This document shows, in pieces, positions 1 through 10,907 of a stretch of 64,000 nt of DNA; positions within the stretch are counted from its first letter, which is position 1; the number at the start of each line of letters is the position of its first letter. The position numbers were made by a program, and so were the translations under genes. The stretch is from Seiridium cupressi (taxonomy: Eukaryota > Ascomycota > Sordariomycetes > Amphisphaeriales > Sporocadaceae): the NCBI GenBank assembly GCA_036674765.1, contig JARVKI010000013.1, positions 581,083-645,082 of the forward strand, given 5' to 3'. The notes beneath the pieces are model-generated. The model did not search any database. It was not told the origin of the DNA and saw only the letters and a list, made by a program, of their open reading frames with translations.

Positions 1-1707
1 CTCAAGACTCGATTGGCCGTCGCAACCTCTGGTGATGCTGGTGCTAACGTCTCCTTCGCCTCTGATACACATTCGGTTGAAGACAACAATCACGATCCTG
101 ATGATCATGAGCTTGAGCAGGCTGCCTTCAACTACATCAACGCTCGAACACCATCGCCGCCAGGTGCTTTGAGCCATGTTAACCGCGATTCCTCAATTAC
201 TGGGAGTACAGATGGAACGGAGCGAGCACCATCATTACCTCCACTACCCGTGGTTGGGACTAAGACAGCTCACCAGAGCCCTGTGAAGGAACCATCTTCG
301 GATACGCCAATTATTGTATCTGAGCGCAGCGTTCACAAGAGACGACGGACTAATGATACGCTCGGGCAGATCCCAGCTGCTACGAGAATCAAGCGCGAAG
401 AGGGCTCTGATCCTGTCGTGACTAGTGAGCTGCGTCACTTCATAGCCCACGAGAGTGTTGACTTCGATAATGCCGAAGAAAGAGTAGTGACGCCGAGGAA
501 GACGAGAATAACGTATTCAACACCCCAAATAGCCCCACAGACCGCCATTAAGGAACAATCTCCGTCGCGCGAAGATTCCGTTCACATGATGAGGAGTCAA
601 TCACCGGATGCATTTACGTCGCATGGTTCTATGAGCGCCCATGTCCAAGAACGCGAAAAGGCAGCGGCACAATGGCGCAAGAACATCTTCCCTGACCAGT
701 CTACGCAGGATCTGGACTATGATGAACCTCCCAGTCGATCTTCAGTCTTCCGCGGATCCGATGCCCTGGGATCAAAACTCAGTGCTGGGAAATCCAGTCC
801 TAAGATTATCACCCCCTCTTTACGCAAAGGCATAGCGAGTCTAGCAGAAGACGGGAACAATACAAGGCATACTCCGGATGCGCCTGGTCAGCACGCAGTC
901 AAAAGCGGTCGACTCGCAAATCTCCTGAATAGTGCAGCTTCGCCGGGGCGAGAACCTATTGCCCTCCCGTCTGGCACACGTGGAAATGAGACGCCCGCCC
1001 GTCATGCATTCCTTCTTGCAATGCCAGAGAAACGTGACTTGCCGTTCGGTCGATCAGGTGGTGTAATCAGTAAATCTCTCGCGGCTCCAGAGACCCCTTC
1101 GCTCGCCAATTCTAAGAGAATTGCATCGACTGGCAAAGGCAACAGAACACCTTTGGATACATCAGAAAATTCCAAGTCCAAGAAAGACAAGCCTTTGCGT
1201 GAGCGACCCATTTGGAGCCTCAAACGCGCAGACTTCAAAGTCAATCCGAAATACAACGAAGGATACGATTACGCTTTTAATGAAGTGGTCCGCGGCCACG
1301 AGCGTGCGTCATTACCAGCTTGCATCAGAGAGGAATGCTGCGGTAAGGTATATCGACCTCTGGCAGAGGCTGCGCTCCCAGATACTGGTCATGTGGCATT
1401 CACGAGTCTTTTGGAGGATTACTTAGGGGACGATGCTTACAAACTTGGCTCGATGACCAAGGAGGAGAAGCAGAAAATGTGGATTGAGGCAAAGATCCGA
1501 GAGATAGCTCAGACGAGTGGCAGACATCGTGAGCGCCATGCTGGTATGCGTGAGCCACCGGGCTGGGATCGAATGGGTTTTCCAAGCACTCAAGAAGAAG
1601 AGCAGTACAGGGAGGAAGCCAGTCGCTTGGAATTAAGCGAAGTAGAATCACGACATAGGGAAGCTGTGAAGAAGGGGAAATATCTTTTCAGGGACGAGGA
1701 TCCTTGA
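1..1707 (+). CDS. sae2: Sae2/Ctp1/CtIP-family DNA end-resection protein (5' partial)
   Basis: The 3' part of a gene entering from the left edge; the frame is open from base 1, so the true start lies outside, and about 568 residues are visible. The first ~390 residues are polar, Ser/Pro/Thr-rich and probably disordered, as in CtIP/Sae2 proteins. The last ~170 residues carry the family's C-terminal domain: a W-x-LKRADFKVNPKYN stretch, then NEVVRG, a Cys cluster (ACIREECCG), a DYLGD segment, the RHR element (SGRHRERHAG) and a terminal PPGWDRMGFPSTQE block. Family members activate the Mre11-Rad50-Nbs1/Xrs2 nuclease to start resection of double-strand breaks; the RHR region is linked to DNA binding. 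No intron is needed in the visible part. The stop is TGA at 1705-1707. The family call is firm; the N-terminus is unknown. Confidence 0.88.
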   Translation, partial: LKTRLAVATSGDAGANVSFASDTHSVEDNNHDPDDHELEQAAFNYINARTPSPPGALSHVNRDSSITGSTDGTERAPSLPPLPVVGTKTAHQSPVKEPSSDTPIIVSERSVHKRRRTNDTLGQIPAATRIKREEGSDPVVTSELRHFIAHESVDFDNAEERVVTPRKTRITYSTPQIAPQTAIKEQSPSREDSVHMMRSQSPDAFTSHGSMSAHVQEREKAAAQWRKNIFPDQSTQDLDYDEPPSRSSVFRGSDALGSKLSAGKSSPKIITPSLRKGIASLAEDGNNTRHTPDAPGQHAVKSGRLANLLNSAASPGREPIALPSGTRGNETPARHAFLLAMPEKRDLPFGRSGGVISKSLAAPETPSLANSKRIASTGKGNRTPLDTSENSKSKKDKPLRERPIWSLKRADFKVNPKYNEGYDYAFNEVVRGHERASLPACIREECCGKVYRPLAEAALPDTGHVAFTSLLEDYLGDDAYKLGSMTKEEKQKMWIEAKIREIAQTSGRHRERHAGMREPPGWDRMGFPSTQEEEQYREEASRLELSEVESRHREAVKKGKYLFRDEDP

Positions 1708-2818
1708 GATGCATGGCTGTTATCAATTGCTTTTCGAAGGAGGAGTCACAAACAATATGCTGCTAGCTTTGGAAGGTATTCCCACAGTGACTGAGGGCTC
1801 TATGGGCCGATATGGCAGAATACATATATATTTGCAAACAAAGAACGACTCAGCAGTTGGACAAATATTGAAGAGTACAAAAAGAGCCCAGAGTAATGCT
1901 AAACATGCTGTAGGTCTGGGACATGGATGAGTTCCGATTGCCGGAGCTGATGGGCTCAAGGTCCAAGAATAGTGGCCGTTGAAGGCAGCCGCTGGAGACA
2001 ACTGGATTTCGATCAAAAACAGCAAAGTTCAATCGTACCTACTTACATACGCAGACTGAACTACGGTATGGAGGGGCACAAGCGTGGACGTCACGTGGTT
2101 GAGCTTCAAGTCTGGGGGCGACTCTGGAATCCTCTTGAGTGAGTAGTGATCCACTCAAGCTTGCTAAGCTACCCTCTACTCCCTGCCTGTATGTGGCCCG
2201 GGCGTCATGGCCACTAACTGCATGTTCACCGGCAAGCCGAAAAAAAGTGAGCCTAAGGCCTTGGCGAGGTGTTCGAAGGAGCCGAAAACTTTAGAAAATC
2301 CAGGAAAGGCGAATTGGACGGTTGAGTGACCCCATCATCCTTCGCCCGGGAACGCGCTTGTCACTTCCTTTGACGACCTGCCGGCGCCGCGTGCTTGCAT
2401 CACAGAAGCGCTGAAGAAGTTTTCTTTTCTTTCTTCACGTTCCTTCTCCTGTTTTGTGCAAGTCTTTCCTGGATCCTGGAGCGTGCACGAGACACTTCCT
2501 CTGCTTGCTCGTGCTCTCATTGTCTCTGGCAAGAGAAACAAGCGGATTTTCGAGCTCACGATTGCCCGACTGGCGCCTTGATCATAAAGTCAGCGCGCCC
2601 CGCCGTACACCTCTGCCCAGGTGCTCGAGTCCGACAGCGCCAATTCAAGCATTGCGGAGGCGACAGCGAAGCTGCACAAACATCTCTAGGCGCCTCGCAC
2701 TGCAGCCTCGTGCCACGCCATATCGAGCAAACGAGGCCACAGAAAGCGCGTCACTGCTGTCTTTTCCCCCGAAGCAGTGGTCCGAGTCGCCGCTGCTTCG
2801 CAACCCCAAGCCGGCAAG
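1708..2818. other. Intergenic: sae2 3' end and ubp3 promoter/leader
   Basis: No supportable gene. A palindromic CRE-like GACGTC overlaps a CACGTG E-box at 2087-2097. From about 2400 the sequence is C/T-rich and looks like promoter and 5' leader for the deubiquitinase gene. Open frames here (for example 2395-2892) have no family features. Confidence 0.5.
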
Positions 2819-5800
2819 ATGAACCATCATCTGCCGGCTGGGCAGCCCATGCCAGGAGGTGTCGGTGGAATGGGAGGAAGAGGAATGGTTGATATGGGAC
2901 CAGGTCCGGCACCGCATACAGGCAATGGGCCTCGGCGGCGACCGCAGTATCCGCATCAGCAACATTCGTATACTCATCCTAATCACAACCAGCCCATATA
3001 CTACCAGAACAGCCACATGAACCCGTATGCCAATGCCTACTATCCGCCGGCTCCGCCTCACTATCAGAACGCTGCCATGCCTGGCTCCCCATATGGCATG
3101 CCTTACAATCACAATCCCTATGCGGCACGATCTCCTCCAGCCATCCATCAGCAGTATGCCCCCATTGTGTCGTCCAGCATGGCGCACACTCCTCAACCCT
3201 ACTCGCGCCCGCCTCAACAGCCTTCTCCAGCTATATCAACTCCTCCGCCGTTTCACATAGCACAGCCGCCTCCTCCAGCACCGATACCACAGACACCGTC
3301 TTCGACACATTCGTCGCAAGCGGTCCAAGCTCCGCTGACACCCCAGACACCACAGAGCCAGGAGGTCCCTGTGCCACCACAGACGGAGACTGAGGTTGTG
3401 CCGGCTAAAGCACCATTCACATATCCGGTAGGTCAACTTGTCTGCAGCCTTCGTTCTCAGTAGACTTTACTTACCCTCGTTCCTTCATAGCTACCCTGGC
3501 TCTCTGATCCCGATTCTCCTTTCCCGACCAGAGCCGCAAGATCGAGGAGAAGGAGAAGGATCATGACTACCACGAATGGAGGCGTTGAGTTGCCTGCCAA
3601 TCAGCAAGCGGGCATAGAGACTTTAGCTGGGCCTGCAGCTTCTGGGCCTGCTCACGAATCCACGGTTCCAGATACTCCGACACAGCCGGCTGCTCCTACC
3701 CACGAACCTACAGCTTCCGCAGAGTCCGTGGGACGGCCGGAGACCCCGTCCACCCAGGACTTGCCCTCGGAAAGCGCTCAGTCCACATCTCCAACTACAC
3801 CTGCATCAGTCCACACTGAGCATGCCTCGACTGTGGCGAGTGTTACTCCAACCAAACACATAAAATCAACGAAGACTGCTGTACCGGCAGTTCCTGTTGT
3901 CCCAATCCTGCCCAAGAGTAGTCCCAAGGAGACAAGAACCAGCGCGAGCACGGAAAACCCAGCAACAGAGCAGAGACAGGCGGCAGACATTACTTCTGAG
4001 AAAGTAGCCAACGAACGCGGTGACAGCACAACGGTGGACACATCGGAGACCAAAGCCGAAGCAGCTCCTGCCCTTGTCAAAACAGCTCCCAAGTCGTGGG
4101 CCAGTCTGCTCGCAGGGAATGCAGCCTCTGCCCCTTCTGCAGCGGCACGTAACACTGCTGCTGCGAATGGTGCTGGCACGGCTAACGGAGCTGCCGTTGG
4201 TGATACTGCTGCCGTGGCGGGTTTTGCCAAATCAAATGTCAGCTCCCAGGCTGAGGCTCTTCATGACTTTGCCGTGAAGAACGGCTCAAAAGTCGCATTT
4301 CTCGAGCCTCGTGGTCTAATCAATACTGGCAATATGTGTTATATGAATTCGGTATGTTCCTTTCACCTTGGGCTTACGCTTTGAATGCTAAACTCGTCGC
4401 CAAGGTACTTCAAGTTTTAATTTTCTGCATACCTTTTTATGATTTTTTGGACCAGGTGAGCAAAAAGGCAGCTCACAGTTTCAACAGCGAAACGCCACTG
4501 ATTGATGCCATGTAAGTGTTCTTGTATTCTCGACGTGCTATCTTAGCATCTAACAATCCGTCAGAATCATGTTCATGCGCGAATACAAAGTCATTGACTC
4601 GGCAACGTCCGTAGACCAATTACGACGGCGGTTAAAGAACGAAGAGCTGGAGCAGTATGGCGAGCCCTTTACTCCAGAGTTTGTATATGAAGCCATAAGA
4701 AAGCTTCCACGGTTTGCGAGCATGAGAGTAAGTATTTGTTACTAGATAAACGATTGATCGTGCACTAACACAATGCCAGCGAGGTCACCAGCAAGATGCT
4801 GAGGAGTTCTTGGGTTTCCTATTGGAGGCCCTTCACGATGAGTGCGCGAGCGTTATGCGTCACCTGCCAGACGCCTCGGCTGCCACTACAGCAGCGAATT
4901 CGTCAGCAGCAAGCCCTACTGTCACTACGCCCACAGAAAGCGATAGCAACGCCTGGCTGGAGGTTGGTAGAAAGCAGCGACCAGCCGTCACGCGGTCTTC
5001 TGGACACCCTGTCACTTCCTCTCCCATTACCAAGATCTTTGGTGGTCAACTCCGGTCAGAGCTTCGGGTCTCTGGCTTGAAGGATTCTGTCACCCTGGAA
5101 CCCTATCAGCCTCTTCAGCTAGATATCGACTCGCCTCAAGTGCGAAATATCGTCGATGCATTGAAAAACATCACCCGGATAGAGACACTGACTGGAGACT
5201 TCGGCTCACCGCGAGGTCGCGATGGTGTTGCTCACAAGCAAGTCTTCATTGAATCACTCCCGCCCGTACTCATTCTTCACCTCAAGCGCTTCCAGTTCGA
5301 TGCAAAGGGGGGCACCATGAAGATCTGGAAGAAGGTTGGATATCCCTTGGAGCTTGAGATCCCTGCTGAAGTGATTTCTCGGCACAAGAGGGCCGCTGTC
5401 AGCCAGGAGTTTGGCGGTGCCCCCAAATACAGGTTGATTGCTGCTGTATATCACCATGGAAAGAACGCCAGTGGAGGTCATTACACAGTTGATGTCCGTC
5501 GTCAAGATGGTCGGGAGTGGGTCCGCATTGATGACACCGTCATCCGACGGGTTCGCAGTGAGGACGTGGCGGAAGGTGGTGCCGAGGAGGACAAGAAGGC
5601 TTGGTCTGATGACAGAAAAGAGGCTGCCGTTGGCGGTTCTGGCAATAGATTCGAGGGTATTGGTGACGATGCTGGTGATGACGAGGGCTGGAACAAGGTG
5701 AGCGCCCCAGCGGGCGGCGCCAAGAAGTGGAGTAGCATTGTCAATGGCGGTGCGAACCCTCCTGCCCCTGCACCCAAGCCTGTCAAGGACAACAAAGCAG

Positions 5801-5841
5801 ACAATAAGGTCGCCTACCTACTCTTCTACCAGAGAGTCTAG
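2819..5841 (+). CDS. ubp3: Ubiquitin carboxyl-terminal hydrolase, Ubp3/USP10 family
   Basis: Five exons: 2819-3427, 3491-4351, 4405-4511, 4565-4727, 4780-5841; 933 aa; all junctions keep frame. Ubp3-type enzymes remove ubiquitin from substrates and, in yeast with Bre5, act in vesicle transport, ribophagy and stress responses. Residues ~1-200 are Pro/Tyr/Gln-rich low complexity, followed by a Ser/Thr/Ala/Pro-rich region with a KSWASLL motif near its end. The USP catalytic domain begins with the Cys box GLINTGNMCYMNS, whose catalytic Cys (about residue 486) ends exon 2. It continues with RGHQQDAEEFLGFLLEALHDEC and VFIESLPPVLILHLKRF, and closes with the His box GGHYTVDV (His about 814). Start chosen at the first ATG of the long frame (MNHHLPAG). 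The C-terminus lies shortly after the domain, as is usual. Confidence 0.93.
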
Positions 5842-7485
5842 GAGGCTGGCTCGCAAATTTTCCAACGCGGGTCTGGGAGAAGGAAGGGTGGATGAAGAGC
5901 AGGGGAAAACTAACGGCAGAATCAAAAGCACGGTATAGAGGTGAGTGACACCTGCCATCTTTCAGGTGGGCTTCATTCGGGCATGTTTACGACATCTTCA
6001 TGATTAAATTGGCGCTGGATGCGCTGCATTCGGCGGCGAGCCCTAAAAGCGTGGATCACCGAAGAGTGATGTGTCATTACCTCAACCATGTAGACTATAA
6101 TATAAAAAGTCGATGATACCTAATAAAGACCATTTCTACCAATATGGTTTTATGTTTCATTTCCAGAACTTTTATCTTAGTACACAGAGATCATGCTTTA
6201 GCTTGACACCACTGGCAATTTCACTGATGTGTAAGTAATTCAAATCAAGCCCACGCTACTGGCTAGGCGATTAGAACAAGGGTCTCTTTCCGGGAACCAC
6301 CATCCCCTTCAGGCTTGTTACAATCTATTCGCAAGGCATGATGTCGAGGTGACTGGGCTACAACAAAAAGCCAAGGACGAGTGATCGTGTCTCCTTTAAG
6401 CTTTCCAAGCCTACAAGCTGTTCCTGATTCGAGATTACTGGACAATGCTGGTAGGTCCATCGAGATGTTAAATGCAATCAGAACCTGGGTTTTCCATTTG
6501 AGCAGACATGATCGCACGAAACTTAGCAATCCCATGTTGGTTAGGAAGATCAGTTCATATCACTTGACGAGGGGAACGTGGGGCATCATCCAAGGCCCTG
6601 TTGGTATGTCCTAGAGTTGAATGATATCGCTATTGCCCAGATATAGTAGCCTGAACATGCTGGACTGATCTAGTCACAGGCCTGGACAAGCCCATTTCAA
6701 CCGCTCTCAGCCTTCAAACACAAGAATAAGACCCCGAAATACGCCTGCTTGCCACACGGCGATCTGAATTTGGGCAACCCCTTCGTCAACCACGATGGTG
6801 AGCTGGCATCCTCCACTAGCAGACTTGCCATATTGTCTCGTATTTCCAAGACCTCATGTACTTTGCTCGCGTCTCCTTATCTATTTCTGCGGAAATGCGC
6901 TATCCAAGTACAGAGGCTCATTCATATCGGCGCAGGACGAAAAGGTCATGACGGAGAGTTCTGTTCTCGCATATTGTTTGAATCTGAATAAGCTCCAGTC
7001 TGCCCCCCAAAATCTCATAATAGGTCACAAACCCGGCATTTATCATCTCAACGCAGGATAAATAAATAACAGTACACCTTGTTTGAGGCCAAAGGGATGC
7101 AGAGCCGGACGCTCGAGTGATGCGTTGCGCCTCATCATCCGATAACTTCTTGTGCCATAGTAAATTAAGCTGGAGAGAATCACGATTATTTTCTATTCAA
7201 ACGACATAATCGTTCCATTCATGCAGACATGCAGACAAATAAGGCTGGTGCATTCCAGTCAACGAATCACGGCTCAATCACCACTTGACATGATGCACAT
7301 CAAACTGACCAAACGCGTGGTGGTGTGTCTTCTAAATCCGCAGAGTATAAAAAAGGTAGTCTCCGCCTACAGCACAAAACTTCCCAGACCTCAAACTATT
7401 CAGGCAATTTCCCGACAGTTTACATCTCTAGCAGAACCAAGGAGAAGAAAAAGCACCTATTCCCACAACATTCGTATCATTCGCA
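5842..7485. other. Intergenic, 1.6 kb
   Basis: Holds the ubp3 3' region (AATAAA-like AATAAAG near 6121) and the promoter of the next gene. I see no coding unit or RNA gene; the short open frames have no family features. Confidence 0.4.
7346..7355 (+). promoter_or_regulatory. TATA box of the 187-aa orphan gene
   Basis: TATAAAAAAG lies 131 bp upstream of the ATG at 7486, a plausible distance for a fungal TATA box plus leader. Confidence 0.45.
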
Positions 7486-8049
7486 ATGTCCAGCTCGATG
7501 ACGAGGGTTTACCGAGACGACCGCCGAATCTCCTCCAAGCCATTCATAGCACTGAAAGCTAGCGATGAAGAAAAGCAGATACTAGAAGCAAGCGTAGACG
7601 ACCTCGGGAAGCTTGTGAAACACGTGGAGCAAGCCTGGGGATCCGAATCGCAGAATGTGTTCAGAGTGGCTGGGCATGAGTGCCGCGTAAGAATCACTAT
7701 GCGGCCGGCATCATTTCTCGTGGGTATCTTCAATGATTACCCCACTGTCGTGGTGGTCGTCAAGTTCGAAGAAGGGATCGACCATACCGAAAGGACAAAG
7801 GCCTTGAAAGAACACTTCGTGGAGACGATGAAGTACATGAACGAAAATCAAATGCGCATGTTTCAACTTGAGTTCGTTGATCAGGCTATCGTCAACATCA
7901 ACGAGAATGCCTCCATAGCATTCTGGGTCGATGAAGGCACTGAAAAGCTCGGTGGAAAGCTTTCTGCACTCAAAGCCGCGGAAGAGATAAAGAACAAGGA
8001 GTTGCACGAGGAGAAGCAGTTTCAATGGGCCGTTAGATATGGCCTGTAG
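7486..8049 (+). CDS. Uncharacterised 187-aa protein, single exon
   Basis: I do not recognise this protein. One uninterrupted frame starts at an ATG in good context (gcaATGtcc) behind a TATA box. There is no signal peptide and no membrane segment. The first ~20 residues are basic and polar. The middle holds a strongly hydrophobic strand with five consecutive valines (TVVVVVKFEEG), flanked by charged helix-like segments (TKALKEHFVETMKYMNENQMRMFQLEF). The end is Lys/Glu-rich and probably helical. The pattern suggests a compact cytosolic alpha/beta fold. It is transcribed convergently with the NLP gene about 800 bp away. Length, start context and amino-acid makeup make a real gene more likely than a chance frame. 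Confidence 0.65.
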   Translation: MSSSMTRVYRDDRRISSKPFIALKASDEEKQILEASVDDLGKLVKHVEQAWGSESQNVFRVAGHECRVRITMRPASFLVGIFNDYPTVVVVVKFEEGIDHTERTKALKEHFVETMKYMNENQMRMFQLEFVDQAIVNINENASIAFWVDEGTEKLGGKLSALKAAEEIKNKELHEEKQFQWAVRYGL

Positions 8050-8843
8050 TTGCTCACAGTGGACAGAAGCCAAGGTCTAGCCACGCCACGTTTACGGCTT
8101 GTTATTAGCTTTGCTTTTAGATATCTGCAGCGGGGGGTTGCGGCTTGCAACACCCCAGCTTGCAATCATCATCAATAAACCGCTTATCAAAAAATCCCAC
8201 CCAATTCCACTAGTTCCTGTCGATTGCACGCACACAGCCTGTTAGAGAGCACGATACGGCCCATGAACAAATCAGCTCAGTATGGACTAGCACAGCTCCA
8301 TGGAGCAGTGGCCAGCGCAGGTTTTTGATTAGAAATCAAAGGCCTGCGGACGAGTTCAGCCAGACGCCATACATATCCAAGCCTAGTAGTACTCTTCCAT
8401 GTATGTCTAGTAATTAAACTAGGATATCCTGGTCACGCCCGGGTCACTTAGACGGAATGGTGAATAAGCTGACTTGTCGTCGATTCATTGAGCGGTCTAT
8501 AGAGATTACGAGTAAGATAATAGGGAAAACTCATAAGAAATGCAGGTGTGCTGACCGATAGCTGCTGCTCGTATTGGCATCTAACCTCGTGAGAGTAAAT
8601 ACTAAAGAGGTGCTTATGATTGTGTTATTAGTGCCTACCGACCTTATGGACATACTGAATTCTTAGTCGCAAGACAAGCTGGTTTTCCATGAAGACGTAC
8701 GCTTTTCCCTAAACCCTGTACTGAATTTCGCACTTCACCATCTTCAAGTAATTGGATCACGATGCCCAAGGCAAGATTCTTTTAATTTCCGTATTCTCAG
8801 AGCTCGTTGCGCCTGCACCTGTCCTAGATCTACTTTCAAGCCC
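8050..8843. other. Intergenic between convergent genes
   Basis: Contains the 3' regions of the orphan gene and, on the other strand, the NLP gene. Nothing else recognised. Confidence 0.4.
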
Positions 8844-9669
8844 CTAGATCGCAGCCTTGGCCAGGTTGGAAGTGAAGGTCGCATCCTTGAACGGAACTGT
8901 AGCATCACCGAAATCCGTGTTCTCCAATGCAGTTCGCGCAGCAGTCGTCAGGCTATCCCAGGCGATGAGGGGCTGCTCACCTCCCTTGGTCGACGTGGTG
9001 CCCAGCTGGTGGTTGACTGGCCAGACGCTGAAGTATCTGATTTTGGGCCGGTTGCCGTCGAGCGGAAAGTCCGACGTAATGACGTCGAAGTCACCATGTG
9101 CGGACGTTGCTAGTCCCTTGATGGTCTGCGAGGTCAAGTTGTCGATCCAGACGACGATGCCCTCCCAGTCGTGGCGGTGGCCGAGACCGTCCGAGGGTGA
9201 GTCCTTGGGCATATACCTGTAATTGGTTGTTAGTTCTGGAGGGACAAACACTTGAGCAATTCCAGCCTTTGGGGGACATACCAGGAGTACATCAGCGCGT
9301 AGTAGTTGCCATACTGCGCGCCGCGGGCGTAGACCTGCCCGGGACTGGAGCTACAGTCACCATTAGAGTCTCCTGAGGGAGCTAAACCACCACTTGGAAA
9401 AGGAACTGTCAGCGACAATGATCTCGGTTTACGGAGTTACGAACATACCCGGTGTTGCCCGCCGAGTCGACAGCAGGAAATGGCACACAACCATTCACGA
9501 CATAAAGCCAGGGCTTGAACTTGAGCAGCGCAGTACCCAAGGATCCACTGGGCACAGCCTGCGCGAAACCCACGACGGCATCGTGATCGATGACAGCGCG
9601 GGACTCGAGCGGGGCCGCGAGCGCACCCACGAGAGCGGCGAGGAGGGTAGTAACCTGGGTGATGCGCAT
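8844..9669 (-). CDS. NLP: secreted necrosis- and ethylene-inducing peptide 1-like protein (NPP1 family)
   Basis: Three exons on the minus strand: 9669-9449, 9392-9282, 9216-8844; introns of 56 and 65 bp; 234 aa, the usual size of the family. A clear N-terminal signal peptide (hydrophobic core ending ALVGALAAP) marks it as secreted. Exon 3 carries the diagnostic heptapeptide GHRHDWE. Two Cys in the N-terminal half, one late in exon 1 and one early in exon 2, fit a type 1 NLP. Family members bind glycosylinositol-phosphorylceramide sphingolipids in plant plasma membranes and are cytolytic to eudicots; some members are non-toxic. All exons are in frame with no premature stop, so the gene looks intact. 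Whether this copy is toxic cannot be told from sequence. A TATA-like element (CATAAATA on the minus strand, 9775-9782) lies about 105 bp upstream. Confidence 0.92.
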
Positions 9670-10907
9670 CTTGAATCGACAGGAACGTCCACTAGATCTG
9701 GTGCAGGTGCAGGAGGATCTCAGGTACAAATTGGCGCTTGCAGATCCCACCCTTTCAAAAGGGCAGCCATTGCCTATTTATGACCACGAGTTTGCAGTTG
9801 ACTGTCCGTCCCCAATTACGAGCCCGACCGACCAGCGAGTGTGCGTTACACCGCACGGCTGAGTCGGATTAGAACTCGGGCGCTTGGTCTATTGAGCATA
9901 GTCACAAGCAGATCTCTCATTTCCAAGTACGAATCGCGATAGTCCAACGGGCACAGGGGTCCTCTCCACACGGGCAGGGGTGAGCTCTCCCTGGAGGACA
10001 GCGCCCCGAGATGGCTGCTTGGCAGATCGAGGAGTAGGTGACACGCCCGGACAGACAATCTGAGTTGCGCCACTTGGGCGCTGGCAGCTGACCACGTTGC
10101 CGGGCGAGAAGAGGAGAGAGTTGCGGTTTATTTCAAGGGTTATCGCGGCGCGAAGGGACGCTGGTGAGGTATGCATGTTTTGGCTCTGCTCGCTTGCGTG
10201 CCAAGACCTTGGGCGCTGGGAATGCGGCAGTAGGCGAGAAGCGCGAGGGGGGAAACGTGGGTAGGTTTAAGGTTGTTCTGCCGCAAGATGCATAACGACT
10301 TGCTTAAAGGAGCCGGGCCCCTGCCATCTACGCGAAGTCGTCATGGGTAGGGGTCGATACTCGGTCACACTGGAAATGTGTATTCCACTTTAGTTCGATC
10401 GCGAGGATGCATTGAGTGGTGGGATTCCTCCTTGGCGGTCACCAGTTTGGGGACTGAAGCCCGCTTGCTAGTACATTTCTATATCTTGGGGCATAATAGT
10501 ACCGTTGAGATTCTATAGAATTGGCCAATTGCCGTGCAAAAAATCGTCGCGTGTGCTCCGACTGTATAGAATGCCAACGCAGGCCAGCGACGGGCTCTAT
10601 GGATGAGCAGCAAGCACGTGCGCGCAAGCTTGGTTACGTTATTGCTTGTTTCCATGGTGTTAAATGATGGGCTCAAGTAGCTCGCAGGGTTGTGGCTGAT
10701 GGTATGTCAATGTAGACTATCAGCAAGAACGATATCATATACAACTCTTGTGAATAATTTTTATCCGGTACCCGGCCTTCATTAAGTACGGACCCCACGG
10801 CTCGCCTACGAATTACACTAGCTCATGCATCATGAATATACTGCTGATGGACCAGCATCTTCTTCCCGCTGCGACCTTCCGCGTGCGGCCTACAATCCTG
10901 CATTCTT
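9670..10907. other. Intergenic, 1.2 kb
   Basis: NLP promoter on one side, 3' region of the amino-acid permease on the other. The segment 9840-10300 is GC-rich without a credible reading frame. Nothing further identified. Confidence 0.4.

Noticed and set aside
2395..2892. 165-aa open frame upstream of and overlapping the ubp3 start
   Set aside because: No start context, composition of random C/T-rich leader, and it runs into the ubp3 coding region in another frame.
9889..10176. Minus-strand frame upstream of the NLP gene
   Set aside because: GC-driven open frame with no motif and no ATG context; likely promoter DNA.
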